From: Biscogniauxia marginata
Taxonomy: Eukaryota > Ascomycota > Sordariomycetes > Xylariales > Xylariaceae
Reading direction: 5' to 3'
Length of the DNA stretch: 64,000 bases
Assembly: GCA_022695795.1 (NCBI GenBank)
Contig: MU404129.1
Coordinates: 1-64,000, forward strand
Shown: positions 34,891 through 46,168 of the stretch, piece by piece
How positions within the stretch are numbered: position 1 is the first letter of the stretch
Layout of the letters: each line of letters starts with the position of its first letter
Position numbers and translations under genes: made by a program
Notes under the pieces: generated by a model
The model's database searches: none
What the model was told of the DNA's origin: nothing
What the model saw: only the letters and a program-made list of their open reading frames with translations

Positions 34891-37213
34891 GGTACGTTGC
34901 GGGTTGGATGTGTTAAACTGGGAAGATGAAGTTCTGGATGGGAAAAGGTTAGCAAGTTCGGGAAAACAAATGGGTCTATACGCCCAGTTGGTATATGAAA
35001 ATAGAGGAGTGGTGTTAGAAGGCACGCACGTAGGAAGAGTTTTGGTGGTTGATCCGAGGAGGGAGTGGGTATGGCTTGCTAGAAAAGCGAGGTGTTTGGC
35101 TCTTGGAGACCAAGTCAGTAAGGCTTCTTGTGCGGTCTGCGAGTCTAGTGTACGAGAATAGGGCTTGTGGAAATCGAGATGATTGTGGTCGTCAGATCTC
35201 CAGTTCAACTATGGTAACATGAAGATGAAGGAGGGGTGTGGTGATGAAGGAAAGTAACATAAGGAATTTCTGGATTACCTACGAAATATTGGTATCCTTG
35301 CAGCAGGAGATAACTGGGAAAGTTGCAGGTGTGATGTCCTAGAATTTCCTAGGTTGTCTTGAGGTATCTCTTGAGGGAGCAATGGTTAGATGGAAAGATT
35401 TATATGGACTTGGGCAGTAGAGAGAAAGGTGTATGGTACGAGGTAAGAGGTGGGGAGAGGAGAGGTTTTGGCAGTGACGACGGGATATTGTAGGTCACTG
35501 GTAAATTTGTGATGTTGCTAGGGGCGATGTGCCTCAAGGTGTGATTGTTCTTGGGACCTCTAAGCGGACATACCCCGAGTGAGTGTAGCTTGGATGGTGA
35601 ATGAAGGTGGTGAAAAGAATGAGCAGGAAGGGCAGGAGATTGTTCATGTGTGGAGGAAGCAGTCGGTACCTGTGTACAAGATGTGGTGTCGAGGTTCACA
35701 GCTGAAAGGCGTAGAGTGGCCGAGGAATGTTTGGCCTACAGTCACTGGGCAGCACTCTCGTTGTTGTCATTACAAGCTCCAAGCTGTAATCGTCGACAAC
35801 AAGGTAACCCTGGGGGCAACAGCACACCCAGAACTTGGCACTGCCGGAAGTCTCGAGATCCAGAGTGCTACTGCTTATACTCTGGCCTGTTTACCAATAG
35901 CTACTGGTAGCCTAAGGCACATCATTAGCACAAGGCACAGTCCTCATTGATACCGGAGACTTGATGTAGAATTATGAAGCTTTGTTCGGAGGCTGTAATA
36001 TACTTGTGTGGAAAAAATATGTACACTTCACAACTCCGGGTTAAAGGCTTAGATTACTTCCAACTAGGTGATGATAGACGAGTACGAAGAGAGAAATTAT
36101 GAAGACATACCGAATCAAGCAAGTCAAGTACCAGAAAAACTTATAGTAATCACCACTAAGTCAGATGGAGCCTTCGTCGTTGTATATTCATTCACTCTTG
36201 TCCAGGTCAAATGAACTTGACGCAGGCTGCTAAGCAGAAATTGCCACGGCCTATTCTTGGCCGAAGAATAACGAGTCGAGATAGTTGATATAATGACTAG
36301 TGAGGGGGGAAACACTGACTTGGTCCTATGTCGAAGGTTGTGTAAAGAACGGATGTTCACGCTGAATGAGGGTCAGTAGGTATATTGTGTTCGTTGAGCC
36401 AGCAGAGTATACATCTAGCAAGCATAAGGGGCTGCTAGCGTAGCACGGCAGATACTATGGTGCATAGGTACATACAATTAATTGGCTTGGGTCAATGGTG
36501 CACGCTGGAAGTAGAAAGGGAGTCGAAAGCGAACGACCAGGAACCAAAGGATCTAGAGGTAGGTAGAGAGATTGTAGGTGGTTGTGCTGTTTTACCGAGA
36601 ACCTGAGAAACTGCGTGACTCGACTATGCTACCAGGCCCGTTTTCCTCGAGAATTGATGTGAACAATAATGCGTCTCAGTTAGTTGTGACCTCGCGATTG
36701 GGCCCAGCATTCACGTTCTGTATGGCGTGTTTTCCCTAGAAACCAAACTAAACGGTGAACGCAACAGGACCCATCTAAATGATGCATGTGAAGTTACCGA
36801 GCAGTAATAGAATTATTTGTGGGTGAGCAGCAGCCTATGCAATTAGGCAGCGTGAGTACCTGTTAACACGAATTCACGAGAGGCGCACAATTTTGTGAGA
36901 ACTGTCGGACCACTAGCTTGTACCAATTGGAACCTTACGTTAGGTACCTAGGTACCTTGGATATCCCCCCCCCCTTTTTTTTTTTTTTTTTTCAGCCACA
37001 CTCATTCTGGAATGAGGTGGGCCACGCCCAGTAACTAAAAAAGCCAGCTAGCTCACAGCTGCACCCAGCTGATGGTAGCAAAACACTCTTTACTAAAAGC
37101 CCCCTAATATCATGCTTATACCTAAAATTCTATGGGGAAACTTATAATCGTCAATACTACTGACATATTGAGGCAACATAAAAGTCGTGATTAGAAGAGA
37201 ATTATGTATCTAT
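34891..37213. other. intergenic, 2.3 kb, no supported gene
   Basis: Includes the promoter of the duplicated-exon gene, a frame at 35579-35950 without recognisable features, and a C-run followed by a T-run at about 36967-36992. A long untranslated leader or noncoding transcript is possible but unsupported. Confidence 0.5.
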
Positions 37214-38219
37214 TTAAAATGCCTTCTCCCCAATCGGGGTCCTCCTACCAACAGGTGTCTGTCGTCCGCTAGTAGTTGGCCTCGAGATATGTGGCCTCGT
37301 ACCGGCGTACGGCCAGTCCTGCTGTTGTCTCGTCGCCGCCAACGAGCCGTGATCACCATACAGCAGGTATTGGACGCCAATTAGGCCGTCGCAAGTAGCT
37401 TGGAAGATACCGCACAGCTTGAAGGCCCACGGTATCTCCGAGGTAGCCGTGAAGAACCAGAACATCTTCATCGCATCTGCCACCAGCCAGCTCGCCAGCA
37501 CCGACACGCGGAATCCTTTGCATGATCGCGATCGTGCGTTCGCGAAGAGCTGCGGGAGGGGCAGCGTCGCCTCGACCGAGAGGCCAATGTAGCCGATCAG
37601 GACCGAGTAGCCCGAGTATACAGCTTCAAACGGGGCGAGGAGGAGCTCGAGCGCGGCGAGAGAGATGGTCAAATACATCAGGAATTGCCAATAGCTGTGT
37701 TATACAGGTGGTCAGCCGGTACGCACAAACAGGATGCAAGGGGGGGCAAACTAACGGCTTCGGAGAACGCCACCGCCAGAAGTTGTACGGTCGGCGCAGA
37801 CCAGACAACCCATCGTGCGGTCCGGAGAAGGGCATAGCGGCCGCCTCGCCGCCTCTCGAGGAGGGTGACGGCCGGTGATCGAGCGCGACTTTTAGTAGGA
37901 TGACTTGGATAACGATGTTGCAGACCGACTGGACAAGTAACGCCGCGTCGTATTTCGCCCCCGGGTAGTAAAATATCCTGATTGCTCTGGTCAACTCCTG
38001 ACACTAGATATGCGGGCGCGACGCCCGACCGACTGGGGAAAAGTCCATGTCCAACCTGAATATCGAAGCAACGAGCATTATCAGAGGGATGTCGAGGGAA
38101 AAGCCCGCGCTCGATTTCGCCCGGTGCATGGAGAGCGCCTGATCCGTGTACGTCAGGAACGGCGACAATACGAGGAGCACCGGCGCGGCATAGCCGGTGA
38201 GAGTTACGAGGAAGCCCAT
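37214..38219 (-). CDS. PQ-loop repeat membrane protein
   Basis: Exons 38219-38056, 37977-37756 and 37694-37214 give 288 aa. Hydrophobic helices begin at MGFLVTLTGYAAPVLLVLS. A first PQ-loop-like unit reads SAGFSLDIPLIMLVASIFRI across intron 1. A second has SVEATLPLPQLFANARSRSC with the canonical PQ, followed by SWLVADAMKMFWFF. About seven membrane segments are expected. The C-terminus is a hydrophilic tail with RQTPVGRRTPIGEKAF. Architecture fits the SLC66A2/PQLC1 branch of endomembrane transporters or scramblase regulators; substrate is unknown. An internal Ser/Arg-rich loop (PSPSSRGGEA) lies between the halves. Confidence 0.85.
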
Positions 38220-39268
38220 CTTGGTCGGGGAGGTCGAGCGAGCGAGATGGCTACCTTAGGTAGGCAGGGCGAATAGAAGATGCTCTGATTAAAGATACGG
38301 ATTGAGATACCACTACACGTCGCACCTATACTAAGAGAGGTGGTTGCAGGCAAAGAGCAGGGAGAGAGAGACTATGGCAGCATTTTTCTTTTCCTCCCCT
38401 GTGGTTGGATCAAGATATTTACTTGATACAGGGATGAAGCCACATTAACTTTTAATTAGAACAAGATCGCGACTGGTGGGCCTCGTCGGGGGACGGAAAC
38501 GCGCAATTGATTGCGTGCATGTGATGTGTGTTACGGCTAATGTAATAGAAATCGGTTATCGCTATCGCCGAGTTGGAATTATGCAGGGGTGTCTACACTA
38601 AATACAAGATCTAAACAAGATCTAAACCTATTTGAACAACTAACCTATTCCGATGAATTGACAAAATCTGACTGGCAGACCACGCAGGATTTAAGTTGTC
38701 TCTGATCCGCGCATATCGAGTTAGGTAATTATGTACCTATATTTTGAATGGATATTACATATTAAACCTTCAATGTTAATGTTCATCATTGTTAAACCTC
38801 ATACATAGCCCGATAGGCATAGATTTAAAGACGTCTACTCCGTATCTATGAGGCAAGTGATATATAGCTTCAGCATGAAGTTTAGTGACTCCAATTATCA
38901 GTAGGATATACTAAGAAATATAGATATATCGCTCTATCATTTGTCTCCTTCGTCTCTATCATCTCGTACCGCTGAATCAAAGAAAACGTGAGCATAGAAA
39001 AGTCGGCTTATACGACCACCCATTCCTGCAGTCCACCTCTGCAAATACCTAGTTCAACGCCTTCGGAATGCATAGTGAAATGAATAACCCCCGGTTAATA
39101 AACTGCGCAGTCCCCAGGACGGTACATCAGTGGTCACACCATAGATGTAAAAAATAAAGTACATTATAAGAAAATAAAAAGGAGATCCTCCATTTTCTGT
39201 CTTGCATGATCATCCCGGTAGTTTCCGGGCATGGCTTGTTCAGCGTACCTATTGATTAGTGCTAGTAC
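38220..39268. other. intergenic, no gene recognised
   Basis: AT-leaning sequence upstream of the PQ-loop gene and downstream of the epoxide-hydrolase-like gene. No coding signal. Confidence 0.6.
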
Positions 39269-41045
39269 CTAATGCACAGGAGTAAATGCCGCTTGTGTCG
39301 GAGATACTGGTGTGCCAATCATGTTTTCATCGCTTGCCACGGCCGTCTCGTCACTTAACGCCCGGCGGGGTTGTCTTCGGGCTGCTGCCTCCGGAAGTGC
39401 TGGGCTCGGTTCTGCCGGCGCACTAGATGATGGCTTCTCGGCAGCTGTGGGTTCTACAACCACCTGCTCTAGAGGGACAACCGCCGGTTCAGGAGAAGGT
39501 CGTAGCCGCTGATCCGTTCTCAGGACTGACGCGGCAAGCTTCCTTACCCCCGTTGCGATGATCTCGGGACGATCCCAAGGGATGAACCCCGGGTTTCCAG
39601 AGACCCGCTGAGTATGAACCACATTATACCTCGTGTTGGCCCAGCTAGGGCAGGAATAGGAATTACTGCCCTCGTCCACCTTCGGGGCCCCCTTTTCAAC
39701 GTCATGGGATGTATCCGGTTCTTCGCCAAGGAATACTGTGAGCGCAACCTTTGGCTTTGGAGAGGTGGCTTTCTTCGGGACTTTTTCCGGATGGCACACA
39801 CAATACGCCCAGAACCTCATGGCTGCTTCGAGACCAGGTAACCAGGCGAGTTGGGTGAAATCGATCATCTCCGTCGGCGTGAAGTCCCGTTGAGCTCCAA
39901 GTAGCCGTAGACTCTTCAGCACGAAGACCAACAGCCCCGTTGGGGAGTCACACAAGGCATACGCCAGTGTATTCGGTTCGCGCAGTTCATATTGGTTCAA
40001 GCCAACCCGAGCGGGTGTTTTAGTTTTCCTTGAGTCCCCAACATAGCCACTTCGTTTAAGCGCGGATAAGTCTTCGCGGCTGTATCCCAGGACCGGGGCC
40101 TTTAGGAATTTAGCAATCGACCACTTTGCCCATTCAACGGGGGCGTCCTTAAGTTTCGGCTGCGCCAGCGGCGGCGATATAAAATGCGTTCCTAGGCAAG
40201 AGTCCGGATATTGAGTTGATAAGTAATTGGCGAGCTTGTAGTCGATCTCGGCTGGCGAAGCAGCCCCTGAACTAGCATTGGTCACCAAGTAATAGGGATA
40301 AGACAGTCGCTTCATTAACGAGTCAAGGATCTCTGCGCTAGAGGAGATTACGGGGGTGTTGTTTGGAAGCGCATCGCTAAATCCCACACCTGGCAAGGAA
40401 GGGATGACTAAGTGGAAAGGCTGGTTATTTGTGACATCCTCTGGGTCTGTAAACGGCTTGACTAGATGGCCAAACGCGAGGTTCGAGAAAGGAAATGGGG
40501 GTATCAAAAGAAGAGGTATGGCGCTTGAGTGAGGCGACCGAATGTGAATGAAGTGAATCCTAACGGGAGCCTTTAAAGAAGCGATTGTAAATGAAGTACG
40601 GAACTGAGGCAGTTCAGCATTTAGCAAATCTTCCTGTGCTCGCCATGAATATTGTTCAAGCCTGACCAGATGTTAGCGCTTTACTTTCTCATAAATTATA
40701 TATAAAATTTGAAATCAAGTAAAGCTTACCAAAAATCGATGAGTGGTTCTATTTGAGACTTTGGCTCCCACCAGTCTTCAGATTTAGGCTCAGAGCCTTC
40801 GTGTGGTAATCTAGTAATCTCAAGTTTCTGTTTGGTAAGATCCAGATACTTCGAAGAGACCTATTAAAATGCGTCAGCCACATGAGAATAGTGAACCCGA
40901 CAGCATAACTTAGAGTTATGGCTTGACTGAGAGATCAGCGCTTGGTAGGTGAGAATTGGGAAAAGCTCACATGTAGTTTGTATGGCTTGATCTCTTCTGT
41001 GGCGGAATTGCGAGTAGCAGCGGCCTCTCCAACTTCGGTAGCCAT
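39269..41045 (-). CDS. epoxide-hydrolase-like alpha/beta protein lacking catalytic motifs
   Basis: Exons 41045-40971, 40860-40730 and 40661-39269 give 532 aa. The N-terminal epoxide hydrolase domain is clear: EEIKPYKLHVSSKYLDLTKQ, LEITRLPHEG, PLIDFWLEQYSWRAQEDLLN, AELPQF. The alpha/beta hydrolase core follows (FHLVIPSLPGVGFSDALPN), including a cap-like region. Key residues are missing: the HGWP oxyanion motif reads IPPFPFSNL, the nucleophile elbow (normally GGDxG) reads VTNASSGAAS with no Asp, and the C-terminal GGHF histidine segment reads SGNPGFIPWDRPE. A Pro/Ala-rich tail of about 80 residues ends the protein. It is probably a non-enzymatic homologue; the frame is intact, so it is not an obvious pseudogene. 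Confidence 0.85.
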
Positions 41046-43149
41046 TTCAGCTGTTACATACAGCGCTGGGGGGAACTTTTATTCAACGAGAAACAGTCCA
41101 TACAATAAAAGCGCAAGGTGTTGAACAGCCAGATGACGGAGAAAATATTTCTCACGACAGATATGAGAAACAGAAAAAAAGAAAACCAAAAAGATGGAAT
41201 CTTCCTAACCTGCCTTACCTGCCGGTATTATTATGTATTACTGACTTGACTGTTAATAGGTAATTAAGGCATGTTTTAAGGGACTTGGGTGGCTTGACTC
41301 ATGTGGCTAAACTGTCGGTTTGTCCTACTCCAGACGAGTCTAGCACGCGTAAAAAACAGGGTCTGACAGGGCAGAATCAAGGTTTAAGCCGGCCACGATG
41401 CTGGTAAGGACCCTGGATTGGGCCAGAACTTGGGTTTAAAAAAAAGTAAGGGTCCTGCCTAAGCTACCTAAGGGAGGAGATCTTGGAGGACAAGTGGCGG
41501 TGCATATACGTACAAGTTCGTGGCCCACGGAAATGATCGCTGAGAGTGGCTAGGAGTCTTTTTACCCGAACTATATCATCCCATGCTGATATCAAGATGC
41601 GACGGCGCTTCCTGTGGCCCCATCCCGTCCTGCGCTTCGAAGAGGACATAATCTAGGCACTGGGCGCGCAATGCAATATCTCACCTCGCGACCATTCCTA
41701 CATTCCGTTCAGAAAGCGAACGGTTCAAGCAACCCCCTTGTTAGCCATGAACGCCTTATGCGACCTATAAAAAGGCCGGTATGATTACATGTTACAGGAT
41801 GCAAATGCTGTCACAGCCAACCGGGCCTTAAACCAAGCTTTCTAGAATCCAACAAACATGGCATTGGACTTTCGCACGGCTCATGGCGGGCTTATACATG
41901 TTGAAGAAGCAGGTCATACGCGATCGCCAAGTTGGTCAACCAGCCGTCTTTAGAGAAAAGCCACAAACCACCAAGAGACGGGCAGGATGGACCAGCTAAG
42001 CAAGAGGGGCCGCGAACCGCGAGCCTTGGAACTGTAGTGATAATACTTGACTTTGTGACTACCTGACTGCCTTGGAAGTTGCGCGGTTTAAATCAGCCAA
42101 CGATGGACGTGGGAATTAGTTGTGAGGATGGCGAAGACTCTCTCACTTCACACACGCTTCCTCATGGTTGATAATCAACAACAAAAAATCAATTTTTATT
42201 TTCAAACCCGGCGGGATATCACCAGCTAACACTCAAAAAATAACTATCGTACCTAGCTACCAACAAGACCCACGAAGACTAGGGTTGTGGTTTCGAGACT
42301 CATTATCACGAAATAATACCTGCTTTCACCCCGAACAACTCCTGGGGGAACCTGCGAACCTGCGGCTAGGGAAGCGTCTGAATATCCTCACAGGCAAATG
42401 CGGGCATGACTGCCACATACGCCCTCTTTGGCTAGACCTGGACCTAGAAAAATGCAAGCAGGGTCTTTTTGGGTTCGCCGGCCAGGATAATACTGAGTAC
42501 AAACCGGTTCTCTCCGCCCCGCTATTTGCGGCTGCAGCTACAGTACCAACGGAGGTCCGGCGCATATACTCTCAATACGACGCTATAGGATCTTTCGCCT
42601 TCCACGCCTACAAGTTTCATGGCTAGTGAATCAAGTACGCAAGCAAGACAACTTGGGAGGAGGTTGGGAAACACTTGAATCATCCAGCTAAAATCCAGTT
42701 TACCAACGACTAATTCTGGCTAATGGCCCTCTAGCCTACCGATACGCTTCCCCCCCCCCCTCCCCTCACTTGTCTTCGTTCGTCTCGTATGCATGCCATT
42801 CAAGGAGATATGTGAACCTCGGTATCTTACGAGAAGGGAACATCTCTCGGCCTATGTTATACGGTATCAGTGTGAGCCTGCTAAGGCTAGGAGAGGTACC
42901 TTCCTATCTAAGCCCACAATGAATTAATATATAACCCGAATGTACGGTATCTTCTATCGATATCCAAAAAAAGATTTTTGGACAAGGTCTATAGTACACA
43001 ATATAGTCTAGAGCTGCGATGTCTCAGCCGCTCTTTCTAAACCATGCTAAGGCTGGCTGGCCCAGAACTCCTGAACCCCCGAATATAACGCCCTACAAGT
43101 ACACAAACAGGTATTTTTGACACAGGAGCAGACTCGATGCACTTAATTC
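41046..43149. other. intergenic, 2.1 kb, no supported gene
   Basis: The only sizeable frame is 152 codons at 42168-42626 (plus), without recognisable domain or splice context. A C-run lies near 42751-42762. Confidence 0.5.
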
Positions 43150-43626
43150 TCAGCCTCGAGACTCGTCCTCTTCCCCTTTATTCGTCCACCACCTCCATAG
43201 GACCTTCGTCCAGAAGACCGTCTCCATGGTGCCGAGGACGCCCACAACGGTGTAGACAACAATCTTGACCCCCCGAGTCATTCCTAGTCCCTTGAGACTG
43301 AACTCGTCCGACCCAGGGGCGCCTCCGGCAGGCTGACCAGAAGAACTGATGTTGTTGCTATTGCTGTTGCTACTGCTGGTGTTGCCGTTGAGCTGCCGTT
43401 TCGTGGAGAGGTGACTAGCTGGTGTTGTTGTGAGACACCTCCTTGCCCCTGGGGCGGTGGTGCCACCTGTTGTGTATACATGGGGATTGGCAAGGGAGAC
43501 ACGGGACTCGTGCGATATCGAGGAGAAGAATGTATTTGCTCGGGTCAGTGTCTGTGGCTTGCCGGAAGGCCCAGCTGCAGCTAGCCTCGCAGCAAGAGCG
43601 GGTGTTATGAGACGTGTGGATGACAT
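43150..43626 (-). CDS. small mitochondrial-type single-pass membrane protein
   Basis: Single exon; start set at MSSTRLITPALAARLAAAGP, because the upstream 25 codons in frame do not look like a targeting signal while this one is a basic amphipathic mitochondrial presequence. An Asn/Ser-rich, probably disordered middle (a homopolymer-like SNSNSNN tract) leads to a conserved-looking C-terminus: FSLKGLGMTRGVKIVVYTVV, one membrane helix, then MET.FWTKVLWRWW and an acidic end. Likely an inner-membrane protein; I do not recognise a named family. Length is 158 aa. Confidence 0.65.
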   Translation of the reverse strand: MSSTRLITPALAARLAAAGPSGKPQTLTRANTFFSSISHESRVSLANPHVYTTGGTTAPGARRCLTTTPASHLSTKRQLNGNTSSSNSNSNNISSSGQPAGGAPGSDEFSLKGLGMTRGVKIVVYTVVGVLGTMETVFWTKVLWRWWTNKGEEDESRG

Positions 43627-44221
43627 TTTGAAGTGACGAAACGCTTCGTTCGGGGGGGCAACGGTGAGATTGAAAGAGGATTGGAAGAATGAGTTTTTCA
43701 TTTGCTAATGTTAACTACAACAACGAAATTACATACTTATGACAGGTAGGTAGATAGTCTTATATACTGATGAAAGCGCGCAAGGGAATTCTGAGTCACG
43801 TTTATGTGCACTCACTCACTACTTTCCAATTAGCGATACGATGCTATTGCCGCCTGACTGTGATTCCTTGAATATAGGTGATCCAATGAAAACCACTACA
43901 ATACGCCGTATTTAGATAGCATGGGCTGAGCTGAGTGGTAATAAAGGAGCCCATGGTTACTAATCTATGTCGTGCTCGGCACGGGCTGGCAAAGATACCC
44001 AGTCCAGGAAAACTACGAAGTAGTAATATTGACGTACACTGTGCTAGCTGTAGCAAGCACACCTCCGAATTGTGATGTACGTACCATATATATTACATGA
44101 GGGATGGATACATAGTTCTTTCTTTATGTCCAACAAACGAAAAAAAAAATTCATGTATTTTCAAAGGTGTTGCAAGTAATAAGTGGGATAATCCAAACAA
44201 AATGGGAAAAAAGACACGATG
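43627..44221. other. intergenic with tRNA-Gly terminator
   Basis: Upstream region of the small membrane protein gene. A run of six A residues at 44207-44212 is TTTTTT on the minus strand, the expected pol III terminator for the adjacent tRNA-Gly. Nothing else recognised. Confidence 0.6.
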
Positions 44222-44301
44222 TGCACTGCCCGCGAATCGAACGCGGCGCCTAAGCAAGTTCCTCATGGGAAGCTTAGATGTTACCACTACACCAACAGTG
44301 C
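44222..44301 (-). tRNA. tRNA-Gly (CCC) with short intron
   Basis: On the minus strand, acceptor GCACTGT pairs with GCAGTGC (one G-T pair) and discriminator A. The D arm is GTG...CAT with the GGTAA loop. Anticodon stem TAAGC/GCTTA surrounds TTCCCA, a ~9-nt intron after position 37, and T38. The T arm is CCGCG-TTCGATT-CGCGG. Anticodon CCC has U33 before it and A37 after it. A T6 run follows the 3' end. Confidence 0.88.
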
Positions 44302-44931
44302 GGGGTTAAAGGATGGCGTCGTAAGTGATACTATATCGCTGCGGCGACGGAGGAATTACCCAAGATTATTTCTTGAAGAATCGCAGATAATATCTACATA
44401 GCGGGGGGCCAACGAAGCCTTACAATTACTAATAGGAAGGGAGACCTACAGAGAGGGGAGGGGCAGTTTCCTCGCGGAATTTACATACAGTCACCACAGA
44501 CCCGATACATGTTTCCTTGGCCTTGGCAGATGAAAAGGCAATAAACGGGACTGTGACTTGTAACGGCTGGCCTAAACCTAACCTGTCTTAAGTAAAACTA
44601 CCTCCCTGTAGCTCATGTGCCTAAGTTACGTAGGTACCTTACCTATCGATGTATTAGACACCAAACTCGACAAAGACAAATTACCCCACCACCACCACCA
44701 ACCAACCTCACTCGCAACTTTCCATTGCCAATCACCAACGGTCAAGCTTTCCCCAGCCCACCCGACAAACCACCAATCCTACCTAACGTACATTCGATAC
44801 CCCAGCCAGAAAGAGAGATAGAGAGGGAATAGAGAGCGAGAAACATTCGAATTAATAATATAATAACAACAAATACGATCTTGCTTCCGAATTACCAGGA
44901 TTACAGTAGGCTTGCTCGCTTGCAAACAATC
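44302..44931. other. upstream region of GET4
   Basis: No gene recognised. A (CCACCA)n-like stretch lies near 44685-44703, within the presumed leader. Confidence 0.55.
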
Positions 44932-46056
44932 ATGAGTGCCAAAGGCGACAAGATCGAGAAGATCATCGCCCGGCTGCAGGAGCGCATCAACGAGGGCCAG
45001 TTCTACGAGGCGCAGCAGCAGACCCGCGTCGTCGCCGCCCGGTACACCAAGGCCGCCAACTGGGCCGCCGCCGTCGACATCCTCTACAACGTCGCCCAGT
45101 CGCTCCTGAGGGCCGGCCAGGGCGGCAGCGGCGGCGACCTCTGCGTCCTGCTCGTCGACACATACAAGCAGGCCGAGCTGAAGCCCGACTCGGTCACCAA
45201 GGGCCGGCTGCTGACATGTCTACGGCTGTTCGATAGCGAGGAGCCCACGCGCAAGAAGTACATCGGGGAGATGATAGCGTACGTTTCCGTCCTCGTGGAT
45301 ACATGTGTCCCTAATTCCCATTCTTCCCCCGTAAGGGAACTACTATCTTGCTATACTGCGTGTACTAATGATGCATTGCCCGCTCTCTCCAGGTGGTCCT
45401 CCAAGTACGGCGAATACCCCGCGGGCGATCCCGAGCTCCATCACGTCGCAGGTTCCCTATACGCAGAAGAGCATGAAGCATACGACGCCGAGAAACATCT
45501 GGTCTTGGGCACCAAGGACTCCGCCGAGGTCTTGGCCCGCATGGAATACGAGTGGTTCAAGGAGGACGATGCCCACACGGCGGCGTTATATGCCAGCAGA
45601 GCTGTGCTACCCTACCTCCTCGCCGCCAACGTCCGCGCCGCCAACACGTCCTACCGACTGTTCACCAGCGCCCTGAATGAAGACAAGCAAGGCCAACTCG
45701 GAGTTCAAGACGTGAGCAGCAACAGCGCCGACATACGGATCTACCCAAGCCTACCGCTGCTCAACTTCCTAGGCCTCCTCCTGCTGGCGGTCCAGAGAAA
45801 TAGTGCAGATCTTTACAGACAGTTGACGGCCAAGTACGCCAGCCATCTGAAGGAGCTAGACATATGGACCGAGGCCCTGGATATGATTGCCGAGATGTAC
45901 TTCGGAATCTCGAAACCGCGGCAGAGCAATCCCCTCATGGACATGATGAGCGGCATCTTCGGCGGTAGCGGTGGCGCCCCTCCTGCAAGCGGAGGCGCGA
46001 GAAAGCCGGCCATCAATGCCCCAACGACGATGCCGGCGGCGGAGGGCCTGGACTAG
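44932..46056 (+). CDS. GET4: GET4, tail-anchored protein delivery factor
   Basis: Cytosolic GET/TRC pathway component that with GET5 hands tail-anchored proteins from SGT2 to GET3. Exons 44932-45278 and 45393-46056 give 336 aa. The helical-repeat protein opens with MSAKGDKIEKIIARLQERIN and shows EGQFYEAQQQTRVVAARY, LLVDTYKQAELKP, then across the splice MIAWSSKYGEYPAGDPELHH, and LVLGTKDSAEVLARMEYEWF. The C-terminus has LPLLNFLGLLLLAVQR, MYFGISKP and MMSGIFGG, typical of the family. An in-frame codon chain extends upstream to 44881 but MSAKGDK is the family N-terminus. Exon 1 is strikingly GC-rich at third positions. Confidence 0.94.
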   Translation: MSAKGDKIEKIIARLQERINEGQFYEAQQQTRVVAARYTKAANWAAAVDILYNVAQSLLRAGQGGSGGDLCVLLVDTYKQAELKPDSVTKGRLLTCLRLFDSEEPTRKKYIGEMIAYVSVLVDTCVPNSHSSPVRELLSCYTACTNDALPALSRWSSKYGEYPAGDPELHHVAGSLYAEEHEAYDAEKHLVLGTKDSAEVLARMEYEWFKEDDAHTAALYASRAVLPYLLAANVRAANTSYRLFTSALNEDKQGQLGVQDVSSNSADIRIYPSLPLLNFLGLLLLAVQRNSADLYRQLTAKYASHLKELDIWTEALDMIAEMYFGISKPRQSNPLMDMMSGIFGGSGGAPPASGGARKPAINAPTTMPAAEGLD

Positions 46057-46168
46057 TGAGGAATACAAAATGCGGATAGTTTTTAGAGAGGGATAGAGCC
46101 AGCTTCTTTAGGAAGTCCTTTAGGAAGTCCTTTAAGATAACCACCACTTTGCATTGCATGGCGCTTCC

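Noticed and set aside
42168..42626. 152-codon plus-strand frame in the 41-43 kb intergenic region
   Set aside because: No recognisable motif, no splice partner and no targeting signal. Length alone is not enough, though it is the most plausible unclaimed frame in this stretch.
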